The position numbers were made by a program, and so were the translations under genes. Positions 1 to 10,965 of a DNA stretch of 64,000 bases are shown piece by piece. This stretch comes from Inia geoffrensis. Taxonomy: Eukaryota > Chordata > Mammalia > Artiodactyla > Iniidae. The notes below the pieces were generated by a model. That model did not search any database. It was given only the letters and a program-made list of their open reading frames with translations, and was not told the origin of the DNA. Where the stretch lies: the NCBI GenBank assembly GCA_036417435.1, contig JAZAQT010000027.1:124001-188000 (forward strand). The letters are read 5' to 3'. Positions within the stretch are counted from its first letter, which is position 1; each line of letters begins with the position of its first letter.

Positions 1-40
1 TTGGTGAACTCTTCTTCCTGTAGGGAAATCAGAGTTCAAT
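1..40. repeat. Monomer 0, 3' fragment
   Basis: The last 40 bases of a monomer cut by the window edge. They match the bases just before every later monomer start, for example 1736-1775. Confidence 0.95.
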
Positions 41-1775
41 GTGCCCGTCCAAACACATCGAGTTAGCCGCTCATTGGTTTTCCTTATTCCTGATCATCTT
101 CTACCGAAATTGCAAAGTGTGCGAAACAAGAGGTCAAAGGCACTGACTCTCCAAGTGGGGAGAATGTTAATATCGCCTCTGGAGCGGCGAACTCCAGTCC
201 CAGGGTTCGAAAATGGCGATGAGTTTCAGAAACTTTGCCTGATCACTTCGTGGACCATATTCTGGGTTTTCCATGCATATTTTAGCTGAAGGATAAATCC
301 CTTAAATGTGGAGATTTGGGACCCGTGGAATGGGAACCATGCACCATTACCTCAAAGGGTCTGCATTCCCTCACCAATAGCATCAGCCCCAAGTGTCCAG
401 CCTTATCTCTCCCACAGCTGTGGATGTAGCGGTGGTAAATCCAAGATTCCACACAAGCCCTGAAGGACTTATTTAAGAATTTCTCTCTATTTCACAGTCC
501 TTGTGTTTTCTTTTTCAAATTTATTTTTATAAGGGGATTTAGCTTATGTACACTGCTGTGTGTATGCTGCTGTACACAAATGATTTTCTTATGGAGACCT
601 ATAAATGTATGGGTTTTAATTTTCTTCATAGTCAGGTATATTCCTCGGTTTTGAACACGGGGTGCTGAGTCCATGTGGTTGAGCGAGGAGGAGGTCTTGT
701 CTAATATATATTTGGCTTATGGAATGGTATCTGTCCTAATATCAACCTCTGGTTTTATGCAGCCTCCCCACTCTCCTTTCCCCTTAAGCAAGCATCAGTT
801 TCTTTTGTAAATGTGAGACTCTGTTGTGTTTTGTAATGCAGTTCACGCGTAGCCGTGTTTACGTTCCCGGTATTCGTGATACCTTATGATGTTTCTTTTT
901 CTGTGTGACTTATTTCACTTAGAATCATCGTAACTAAATCCACTCATTATGCTGCTACTGGTCTGTTGCCATTGATTTCATTGTTGAGTGATATTCCATT
1001 GTAGGGATGTACCACAACTTTTATATCCATTTTTCTCTTTCTGGGCTATTGAAGTTGTACCATAGTCAAGGTTCCCGTAAAGAGAGCAGCCCCAAACTTT
1101 GGTGTGGCTGTGTCTTTTTCATTTAAATTTTCCGATTCTATGGCACCCTAAGTGGAAGTGCCCTAGGCTCTCTAGCTTGGTTTTCTCTTTGTTCCAGGAA
1201 ACACCATCCACTTCTCCAGAGTGGCTCTAGGCAATTTCCATCCCGCCCATCAGCATAACAAGGCTGCCGGTTCTCCATGGCCTGTCCTGCCTCTCTGGAT
1301 TTTACACTTTTTTCGGAGGGCCCTTTTGATCGGTGGGAAGTGAGAGTTGCTTGTAGTGCGGATTTCCATTGCAGGCTTGCTTGGTTGGCCAAAAGGGCGT
1401 ATGCGTTTTTTCCTAAACATATTCAGGAAATAACCCATACGCCCTTTTTGGCCAAGTGCATCACTGTCGAACTGCAGCCTCTTTTCCTACGCTTTCAGAG
1501 CAATTCTTATCTACCCCACGATATCTGTTTTCTGCAATTCTGCGTCGCGTTCAAGTCCTCCTCACAGCCTTCCTTCAATAAATTTTTGGATGATAGGGGT
1601 CATTTGGAACTCTGCAGGATTGTGAGTTATGGTGCCAGAAATCTCCTTTTCTCAACTCGCTTTCTTGTGAGCTGACCGCAAACCCGAAGAATTGCTTCAG
1701 GCCCTAATCTCATTCCGGCATGGCACGCTGAGCCTTTGGTGAACTCTTCTTCCTGTAGGGAAATCAGAGTTCAAT
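41..1775. repeat. Satellite monomer 1 (1,735 bp, upstream subfamily)
   Basis: Carries the upstream-subfamily states AATATCGCC, CAGCTGTGG and GTTTCAGA. It is among the most diverged units. Its palindrome at 1385-1455 is 71 bp and the most decayed of the intact-length copies, with a changed centre and CCTAAACA in the left arm. The T-run at about 1308-1313 has six T where all other monomers have seven. The stretch near 1226-1240 reads CTCTAGGCAATTTCC instead of CTGTTGGCAATTTAC. Confidence 0.95.
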
Positions 1776-3059
1776 GTGTCCGTCAAAACACATCGAGTTA
1801 GCCGCTCATTGGTTCTCCTTATTCCTGATCATCTTCTACCGAAATTGCAAAGTGTGCGAAACAAGAGGTCAAAGGCACTGACTCTCCAAGTGGGGAGAAT
1901 GTTAATATCGCCTCTGGAGCGGCGAACTCGTGTCCCAGGGTTCGAAAATGGCGATGAGTTTCATAAACTTTGCCTGATCACTTCGTGGACCATATTCTGG
2001 GTTTTCCATGTATATTTTAGCTGAAGGATAAATCCCTTAAACGTGGAGATTTGGGACCCGTGGAATGGGAACCATGCGCCATTACCTCAAAGGGTCTGCA
2101 TTCCCTCACCAATAGCATCAGCCCCAAGTGTCCAGCCTTATCTCTCCCACAGCTGTGGATGTAGCGGTGGTAAATCCAAGATTACACACAAGCCCTGAAG
2201 GACTTATTTAAGAATTTCTCTCTATTTCACAGTCCTTGTGTTTTCTTTTTCAAATTTATTTTTATAAGGGGATTTAGCTTATGTACACTGCTGTGTGTAT
2301 GCTGCTGTACACAAATGATTTTCTTATGGAGACCGATAAATGTATGGGTTTTAATTTTCTTCATAGTCAGGTATATTCCCGGTTTTGAACACGGGGTGCT
2401 GAGTCCATGTGGTTGAGCTAGGAGGAGGTCTTGTCTAATATATATTTGGCTTATGGAATGGTATCTGTCCTAATATCAACCTCTGGTTTTATGCAGCCTC
2501 CCCACTCTCCTTTCCCCTTAAGCAAGCATCAGTTTCTTTTGTAAATGTGAGACTCTGTTGTGTTTTGTAATGCAGTTCACGCGTAGCCGTGTTTACGTTC
2601 CCGGTATTCGTGATACCTTATGATGTTTCTTTTTCTGTGTGACTTATTTCACTTAGAATCATCGTAACTAAATCCACTCATTATGCTGCTACTGGTCTGT
2701 TGCCATTGATTTCATTGTTGAGTGATATTCCATTGTAGAGATGTACCACAACTTTTATATCCATTTTTCTCTTTCTGGGCTATTGAAGTTGTACCATAGT
2801 CAAGGTTCCCGTAAAGAGAGCAGCCCCAAACTTTGGTGTGGCTGTGTCTTTTTCATTTAAATTTTCCGAATCTATGGCACCATAAGTGGAAGTGCCCTAG
2901 GCTCTCTAGCTTGGTTTTCTCTTTGTTCCAGGAAACACCATCCACTTCTCCAGAGTGGCTGTTGGCAATTTACATACCGCCTATCAGCATAACAAGGCTG
3001 CCGGTTCTCCATGGCCTGTCCTGCCTCTCTGGATTTTACACTTTTTTTCGGAGGGCCCT

Positions 3060-3313
3060 TTTGATCTGTGGGAAGTGAGAGTTGCTTGTAGTGCGGATTT
3101 CCATTGCAGGCGTGCTTGGTTGGCCAAAAAGGGCGTATGCGTTTTTTCCTGAACATATTCAGGAAAAAACGCGTACGCCCTTTTTGGCCAAGTGCATCAC
3201 TGTCGAACTGCTGCCTCTTTTCCTACGCTTTCAGAGCAATTCTTATCTACCCCCCGATATCTGTTTTCTGCAATTCTGCGTCGCGATCAAGTCCTCCTCA
3301 CAGCCTTCCTTCC
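3060..3313. repeat. Internal tandem duplication in monomer 2, first copy
   Basis: Segment from TTGATCTGTGGG through the palindrome to CAGCCTTCCTTC. The same segment starts again with TTTGATCGGTGGG at an offset of 254 bp. The joint (CCTTCC next to TTTGATC) has only a few bases of shared T/C sequence. This first copy has GATCTGTGG, and its palindrome right arm reads CGCGTACG rather than CGCATACG. Confidence 0.9.
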
Positions 3314-3567
3314 TTTGATCGGTGGGAAGTGAGAGTTGCTTGTAGTGCGGATTTCCATTGCAGGCTTGCTTGTTTGGCCAAAAACTGCGTATGCGTTTTT
3401 TCCTGAACATATTCAGGAAAAAACCCATACGCCCTTTTTGGCCAAGTGCATCACTGTCGAACTGCTGCCTCGTTTCCTACGCTTTCAGAGCAATTCTTAT
3501 CTACCCCCGATATCTGTTTTCTGCAATTCTGCGTCGCGTTCAAGTCCTCCTCACAGCCTTCCTTCAA
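3314..3567. repeat. Internal tandem duplication in monomer 2, second copy
   Basis: Second copy, which continues into the normal monomer (TTCAATAAATTTTTGG). It has GATCGGTGG like other monomers. Its palindrome at 3374-3445 is degraded on the left (AAAACTGCG) and right (ACCCATACG). Confidence 0.9.
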
Positions 3568-5049
3568 TAAATTTTTGGATGATAGGGGTCATTTGGAACT
3601 CTGCAGGATTGTGAGTTACAGTGCCAGAATTCTCCTTTTCTCAACTCGCTTTCTTGTGAGCTGACCGCAAACCTGAAGAATTGCTTCAGGCCCTAATCTC
3701 GTTCCGGCATGGCACGCTGAGCCTTTGGTGAACTCTTCTTCCTGTAGGGAAATCAGAGTTCAATGTGCCCGTCCAAACACATCGAGTTAGCCGCTCATTG
3801 GTTCTCCTTATTCCTGATCATCTTCTACCGAAATTGCAAAGTGTGCGAAACAAGAGGTCAAAGGCACTGACTCTCCAAGTGGGGAGAATGTTAATATCGC
3901 CTCTGGAGCGGCGAACTCGAGTCCCAGGGTTCGGAAATGGCGATGAGTTTCAGAAACTTTGCCTGATCACTTCGTGGACCATATTCTGGGTTTTCCATGC
4001 ATATTTTAGCTGAAGGATAAATCCCTTAAACGTGGAGACTTGGGACCCGTGGAATGGGAACCATGCACCATTACCTCAAAGGGTCTGCATTCCCTCACCA
4101 ATAGCATCAGCCCCAAGTGTCCAGCCTTATCTCTCCCACAGCTGTGAATGTAGCAGTGGTAAATCCAAGATTCCACACAAGCCCTGAAGGACTTATTTAA
4201 GAATTTCTCTCTATTTCACAGTCCTTGTGTTTTCTTTTTCAAATTTATTTTTATAAGGGGATTTAGCTTATGTACACTGCTGTGTGTATGCTGCTGTACA
4301 CAAATGATTTTCTTATGGAGACCTATAAATGTATGGGTTTTAATTTTCTTCATAGTCAGGTATTTTCCTCGGTTTTGAACACGGGGTGCTGAGTCCATGT
4401 GGTTGAGCGAGGAGGAGGTCTTGTCTAATATATATTTGGCTTATGGAATGGTATCTGTCCTAATATCAACCTCTGGTTTTATGCAGCCTCCCCACTCTCC
4501 TTTCCCCTTAAGCAAGCATCAGTTTCTTTTGTAAATGTGAGACTCTGTTGTGTTTTGTAATGCAGTTCACGCGTAGCCGTGTTTACGTTCCCGGTATTCG
4601 TGATACCTTATGATGTTTCTTTTTCTGTGTGACTTATTTCACTTAGAATCATCGTAACTAAATCCACTCATTATGCTGCTACTGGTCTGTTGCCATTGAT
4701 TTCATTGTTGAGTGATATTCCATTGTAGGGATGTACCACAACTTTTATATCCATTTTTCTTTTTCTGGGCTATTGAAGTTGTACCATAGTCAAGGTTCCC
4801 GTCAAGAGAGCAGCCCCAAACTTTGGTGTGGCTGTGTCTTTTTCATTTAAATTTTCCGAATCTATGGCACCATAAGTGGAAGTGCCCTAGGCTCTCTAGC
4901 TTGGTTTTCTCTTTGTTCCAGGAAACACCATCCACTTCTCCAGAGTGGCTGTTGGCAATTTACATACCGCCCATCAGCATAACAAGGCTGCCGGTTCTCC
5001 ATGGCCTGTCCTGCCTCTCTGGATTTTACACTTTTTTTCGGAGGGCCCT

Positions 5050-5303
5050 TTTGATCTGTGGGAAGTGAGAGTTGCTTGTAGTGCGGATTTCCATTGCAGG
5101 CGTGCTTGGTTGGCCAAAAAGGGCGTATGCGTTTTTTCCTGAACATATTCAGGAAAAAACGCGTACGCCCTTTTTGGCCAAGTGCATCACTGTCGAACTG
5201 CTGCCTCTTTTCCTACGCTTTCAGAGCAATTCTTATCTACCCCCCGATATCTGTTTTCTGCAATTCTGCGTCGCGATCAAGTCCTCCTCACAGCCTTCCT
5301 TCC
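5050..5303. repeat. Internal tandem duplication in monomer 3, first copy
   Basis: Same breakpoints and same private changes as the copy at 3060-3313, at an offset of 1,990 bp. Confidence 0.9.
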
Positions 5304-5557
5304 TTTGATCGGTGGGAAGTGAGAGTTGCTTGTAGTGCGGATTTCCATTGCAGGCTTGCTTGGTTGGCCAAAAAGGGCGTATGCGTTTTTTCCTGAACAT
5401 ATTCAGGAAAAAACGCATACGCCCTTTTTGGCCAAGTGCATCACTGTCGAACTGCTGCCTCTTTTCCTACGCTTTCAGAGCAATTCTTATCTACCCCACG
5501 ATATCTGTTTTCTGCAATTCTGCGTCGCGTTCAAGTCCTCCTCACAGCCTTCCTTCA
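5304..5557. repeat. Internal tandem duplication in monomer 3, second copy
   Basis: Second copy, continuing into the normal monomer. Its palindrome (5364-5435) is better preserved than the second one in monomer 2, with both arms intact apart from the GAACATATTC centre. Confidence 0.9.
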
Positions 5558-5755
5558 ATAAATTTTTGGATGATAGGGGTCATTTGGAAATCTGCAGGAT
5601 TGTGAGTTATGGTGCCAGAAATCTCCTTTTCTCAACTCGCTTTCTTGTGAGCTGACCGCAAACCCGAAGAATTGCTTCAGGCCCTAATCTCATTCCGGCA
5701 TGGCACTCTGTGCCTTTGGTGAACTCTTCTTCCTGTAGGGAAATCAGAGTTCAAT

Positions 5756-7492
5756 GTGCCCGTCCAAACACATCGAGTTAGCCGCTCATTGCTTCTCCTT
5801 ATTCCTGATCATCTTCTACCGAAATTGCAAAGTGTGCGAAACAAGAGGTCAAAGGCACTGACTCTCCAAGTGGGGAGAATGTTAATATCGCCTCTGGAGC
5901 GGCGAACTCGAGTCCCAGGGTTCGAAAATGGCGATGAGTTTCAGAAACTTTGCCTGATCACTTCGTGGACCATATTCTGGGTTTTCCATGCATATTTTAG
6001 CTGAAGGATAAATCCCTTAAACATGGAGATTTGGGACCCGTGGAATGGGAACCATGCGCCATTACCTCAAAGGGTCTGCATTCCCTCACCAATGGCATCA
6101 GCCCCAAGTGTCCAGCCTTATCTCTCCCACAGCTGTGGATGTAGCGGTGGTAAATCCAAGATTCCACACAAGCCCTGAAGGACTTATTTAAGAATTTCTC
6201 TCTATTTCACAGTCCTTGTGTTTTCTTTTTCAAATTTATTTTTATAAGGGGATTTAGCTTATGTACACTGCTGTGTGTATGCTGCTGTACACAAATGATT
6301 TTCTTATGGAGACCTATAAATGTATGGGTTTTAATTTTCTTCATAGTCAGGTATATTCCTCGGTTTTGAACACGGGGTGCTGAGTCCATGTGGTTGAGCG
6401 AGGAGGAGGTCTTGTCTAATATATATTTGGCTTATGGAATGGTATCTGTCCTAATATCAACCTCTGGTTTTATGCAGCCTCCCCACTCTCCTTTCCCCTT
6501 AAGCAAGCATCAGTTTCTTTTGTAAATGTGAGACTCTGTTGTGTTTTGTAATGCAGTTCACGCGTAGCCGTGTTTACGTTCCCGGTATTCGTGATACCTT
6601 ATGATGTTTCTTTTTCTGTGTGACTTATTTCACTTAGAATCATCGTAACTAAATCCACTCATTATGCTGCTACTGGTCTGTTGCCATTGATTTCATTGTT
6701 GAGTGATATTCCATTGTAGGGATGTACCACAACTTTTATATCCATTTTTCTCTTTCTGGGCTATTGAAGTTGTACCATAGTCAAGGTTCCCGTCAAGAGA
6801 GCAGCCCCAAACTTTGGTGTGGCTGTGTCTTTTTCATTTAAATTTTCCGAATCTATGGCACCATAAGTGGAAGTGCCCTAGGCTCTCTAGCTTGGTTTTC
6901 TCTTTGTTCCAGGAAACACCATCCACTTCTCCAGAGTGGCTGTTGGCAATTTACATCCCGCCCATCAGCATAACAAGGCTGCCGGTTCTCCATGGCCTGT
7001 CCTGCCTCTCTGGATTTTACACTTTTTTTCGGAGGGCCCTTTTGATCGGTGGGAAGTGAGAGTTGCTTGTAGTGCGGATTTCCATTGCAGGCGTGCTTGG
7101 TTGGCCAAAAAGGGCGTATGCGTTTTTTCCTGAACATATTCAGGAAAAAACGCATACGCCATTTTTGGCCAAGTGCATCACTGTCGAACTGCTGCCTCTT
7201 TTCCTACGCTTTCAGAGCAATTCTTATCTACCCCCCGATATCTGTTTTCTGCAATTCTGCGTCGCGATCAAGTCCTCCTCACAGCCTTCCTTCAATAAAT
7301 TTTTGGATGATAGGGGTCATTTGGAACTCTGCAGGATTGTGACTTATGGTGCCAGAAATCTCCTTTTCTCAACTCGCTTTCTTGTGAGCTGACCGCAAAC
7401 CCGAAGAATTGCTTCAGGCCCTAATCTCGTTCCGGCATGGCACGCTGAGCCTTTGGTGAACTCTTCTTCCTGTAGGGAAATCAGAGTTCAAT
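5756..7492. repeat. Satellite monomer 4 (1,737 bp)
   Basis: Upstream subfamily without the internal duplication. Its palindrome at 7101-7172 has an arm mismatch (CGCCATTTTTGG near 7161) and the GAACATATTC centre. It retains the GGCGTGCTTGG flank seen in the first internal copies of monomers 2 and 3, which places it close to them. Confidence 0.95.
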
Positions 7493-9229
7493 GTGCCCGT
7501 CCAAACACATCGAGTTAGCCGCTCATTTGTTCTCCTTATTCCTGATCATCTTCTACCGAAATTGCAAAGTGTGCGAAACAAGAGGTCAAAGGCACTGACT
7601 CTCCAAGTGGGGAGAATGTTAATATCGCCTCTGGAGCGGCGAACTCGAGTCCCAGGGTTCGAAAATGGCGATGAGTTTCAGAAACTTTGCCTGATCACTT
7701 CGTGGACCATATTCTGGGTTTTCCATGCATATTTTAGCTGAAGGATAAATCCCTTAAACGTGGAGACTTGGGACCCGTGGAATGGGAACCATGCACCATT
7801 ACCTCAAAGGGTCTGCATTCCCTCACCAATAGCATCAGCCCCAGGTGTCCAGCCTTATCTCTCCCACAGCTGTGGATGTAGAGGTGGTAAATCCAAGATT
7901 CCACACAAGCCCTGAAGGACTTATTTAAGAATTTCTCTCTATTTCACAGTCCTTGTGTTTTCTTTTTCAAATTTATTTTTATAAGGGGATTTAGCTTATG
8001 TACACTGCTGTGTGTATGCTGCTGTACACAAATGATTTTCTTATGGAGACCTATAAATGTATGGGTTTTAATTTTCTTCATAGTCAGGTATATTCCTCGG
8101 TTTTGAACACGGGGTGCTGAGTCCATGTGGTTGAGCTTGGAGTAGGTCTTGTCTAATATATATTTGGCTTATGGAATGGTATCTGTCCTAATATCAACCT
8201 CTGGTTTTATGCAGCCTCCCCACTCTCCTTTCCCCTTAAGCAAGCATCAGTTTCTTTTGTAAATGTGAGACTCTGTTGTGTTTTGTAATGCAGTTCACGC
8301 GTAGCCGTGTTTACGTTCCCGGTATTCGTGATACCTTATGATATTTCTTTTTCTGTGTGACTTATTTCACTTAGAATCATCGTAACTAAATCCACTCATT
8401 ATGCTGCTACTGGTCTGTTGCCATTGATTTCATTGTTGAGTGATATTCCATTGTAGGGATGTACCACAACTTTTATATCCATTTTTCTCTTTCTGGGCTA
8501 TTGAAGTTGTACCATAGTCAAGGTTCCCGTAAAGAGAGCAGCCCCAAACTTTGGTGTGGCTGTGTCTTTTTCATTTAAATTTTCCGAATCTATGGCACCA
8601 TAAGTGGAAGTGCCCTAGGCTCTCTAGCTTGGTTTTCTCTTTGTTCCAGGAAACACCATCCACTTCTCCAGAGTGGCTGTTGGCAATTTACATCCCGCCC
8701 ATCAGCATAACAAGGCTGCCGGTTCTCCATGGCCTGTCCTGCCTCTCTGGATTTTACACTTTTTTTCGGAGGGCCCTTTTGATCGGTGGGAAGTGAGAGT
8801 TGCTTGTAGTGCGGATTTCCATTGCAGGCTTGCTTGGTTGGCCAAAAAGGGCGTATGCGTTTTTTCCTGAACATATTCAGGAAAAAACGCATACGCCCTT
8901 TTTGGCCAAGTGCATCACTGTCGAACTGCTGCCTCTTTTCCTACGCTTTCAGAGCAATTCTTATCTACCCCCCGATATCTGTTTTCTGCAATTCTGTGTC
9001 GCGTTCAATTCCTCCTCACAGCCTTCCTTCAATAAATTTTTGGATGATAGGGGTCATTTGGAACTCTGCAGGATTGTGAGTTACAGTGCCAGAAATCTCC
9101 TTTTCTCAACTCGCTTTCTTGTGAGCTGACCGCAAACCCGAAGAATTGCTTCAGGCCCTAATCTCGTTCCGGCATGGCACGCTGAGCCTTTGGTGAACTC
9201 TTCTTCCTGTAGGGAAATCAGAGTTCAAT
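7493..9229. repeat. Satellite monomer 5 (1,737 bp), last of the upstream subfamily
   Basis: Still has AATATCGCC, TTTCAGA and CAGCTGTGG, but its second half approaches the downstream type (TTACAGTGCC, GGCTTGCTTGG). Palindrome at 8838-8909. It shares GAGTAGGTC (near 8142) with the last partial monomer of the window rather than the common GAGGAGGTC. Confidence 0.95.
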
Positions 9230-10965
9230 GTGCCCGTCCAAACACATCGAGTTAGCCGCTCATTGGTTCTCCTTATTCCTGATCATCTTCTACCGAAATT
9301 GCAAAGTGTGCGAAACAAGAGGTCAAAGGCACTGACTCTCCAAGTGGGGAGAATGTTAATATGGCCTCTGGAACGGCGAACTCGAGTCCCAGGGTTCGAA
9401 AATGGCGATGAGTTTTAGAAACTTTGCCTGATCACTTCGTGGATCATATTCTGGGTTTTCCATGCATATTTTAGCTGAAGGATAAATCCCTTAAACGTGG
9501 AGATTTGGGACCGTGGAATGGGAACCATGCACCATTACCTCAAAGGGTCTGCATTCCCTCACCAATAGCATCAGCCCCAAGTGTCCAGCCTTATCTCTCC
9601 CACGGCTGTGGATGTAGAGGTGGTAAATCCAATATTCCACACAAGCCCTGAAGGACTTATTTAAGAATTTCTCTCTATTTCACAGTCCTTGTGTTTTCTT
9701 TTTCAAATTTATGTTTATAAGGGGATTTAGCTCATGTACACTGCTGTGTGTATGCTGCTGTACAGAAATGATTTTCTTATGGAGACCTATAAATGTATGG
9801 GTTTTAATTTTCTTCATAGTCAGGTATATTCCTCGGTTTTGAACACGGGGTGCTGAGTCCATGTGGTTGAGCGAGCAGGAGGTCTTGTCTAATATATATT
9901 TGGCTTATGGAATGGTATCTGTCCTAATATCAACCTCTGGTTTTATGCAGCCTCCCCACTATCCTTTCCCCTTAAGCAAGCATCAGTTTCTTTTGTAAAT
10001 GTGAGACTCTGTTGTGTTTTGTAATGCAGTTCACGCGTAGCCGTGTTTACGTTCCCGGTATTCGTGATACCTTATGATGTTTCTTTTTCTGTGTGACTTA
10101 TTTCACTTAGAATCATCGTAACTAAATCCACTCATTATGCTGCTACTGGTCTGTTGCCATTGATTTCATTGTTGAGTGATATTCCATTGTAGGGATGTAC
10201 CACAACTTTTATATCCATTTTTCTCTTTCTGGGCTATTGAAGTTGTACCATAGTCAAGGTTCCCGTAAAGAGCGCAGCCCCAAACTTTGGTGTGGCTGTG
10301 TCTTTTTCATTTAAATTTTCCGAATCTATGGCACCATAAGTGGAAGTGCCCTAGGCTCTCTAGCTTGGTTTTCTCTTTGTTCCAGGAAACACCATCCACT
10401 TCTCCAGAGTGGCTGTTGGCAATTTACATCCCGCCCATCAGCATAACAAGGCTGCCGGTTCTCCATGGCCTGTCCTGCCTCTCTGGATTTTACACTTTTT
10501 TTCGGAGGGCCCTTTTGATCGGTGGGAAGTGAGAGTTGCTTGTAGTGCGGATTTCCATTGCAGGCTTGCTTGGTTGGCCAAAAAGGGCGTATGCGTTTTT
10601 TCCTGAATATATTCAGGAAAAAACGCATACGCACTTTTTTTCCAAGTGCATCACTGTCGAACTGCTGCCTCTTTTCCTACGCGTTCAGAGCAATTCTTAT
10701 CTACCCCCCGATATCTGTTTTCTGCAATTCTTTGTCGCGTTCAAGTCCTCCTCACAGCCTTCCTTCTATAAATTTTTGGATGATAGGGGTCATTTGGAAC
10801 TCTGCAGGATTGTGAGTTACAGTGCCAGAAATCTCCTTTTCTCAACTCGCTTTCTTGTGAGCTGACCGCAAACCCGAAGAATTGCTTCAGGCCCTAATCT
10901 CGTTCCGGCATGGCACGCTGAGCCTTTGGTGAACTCTTCTTCCTGTAGGGAAATCAGAGTTCAAT
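9230..10965. repeat. Satellite monomer 6 (1,736 bp), transition unit
   Basis: First monomer with the downstream states AATATGGCC, GTTTTAGA and CGGCTGTGG and the GAATATATTC palindrome centre. A one-base deletion (GGGACCGTGG near 9510) accounts for its length. Its palindrome (10574-10645) has a badly degraded right arm (CGCACTTTTTTTCC). Private changes include CTCATGTACA and TACAGAAATG near 9731-9770. Confidence 0.95.

Larger units (their letters stand above)
1776..3764. repeat. Satellite monomer 2 (1,989 bp, long form)
   Basis: Upstream subfamily. It is longer because a ~254-bp segment (L1 truncation end, palindrome and downstream flank) is tandemly duplicated, giving palindromes at 3120-3191 and 3374-3445. 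Two single-base deletions, TATTCCCGG near 2380 and a five-C run near 3505, make it 2 bp shorter than monomer 3. The monomer start reads GTGTCCGTCAAAACAC, a private variant. Confidence 0.95.
3765..5755. repeat. Satellite monomer 3 (1,991 bp, long form)
   Basis: Upstream subfamily with the same 254-bp internal duplication as monomer 2 and palindromes at 5110-5181 and 5364-5435. It shares with monomer 2 the GATCTGTGG and CGCGTACG states in the first internal copy, so the two long units descend from one duplication that was then multiplied by array-level recombination. Confidence 0.95.
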
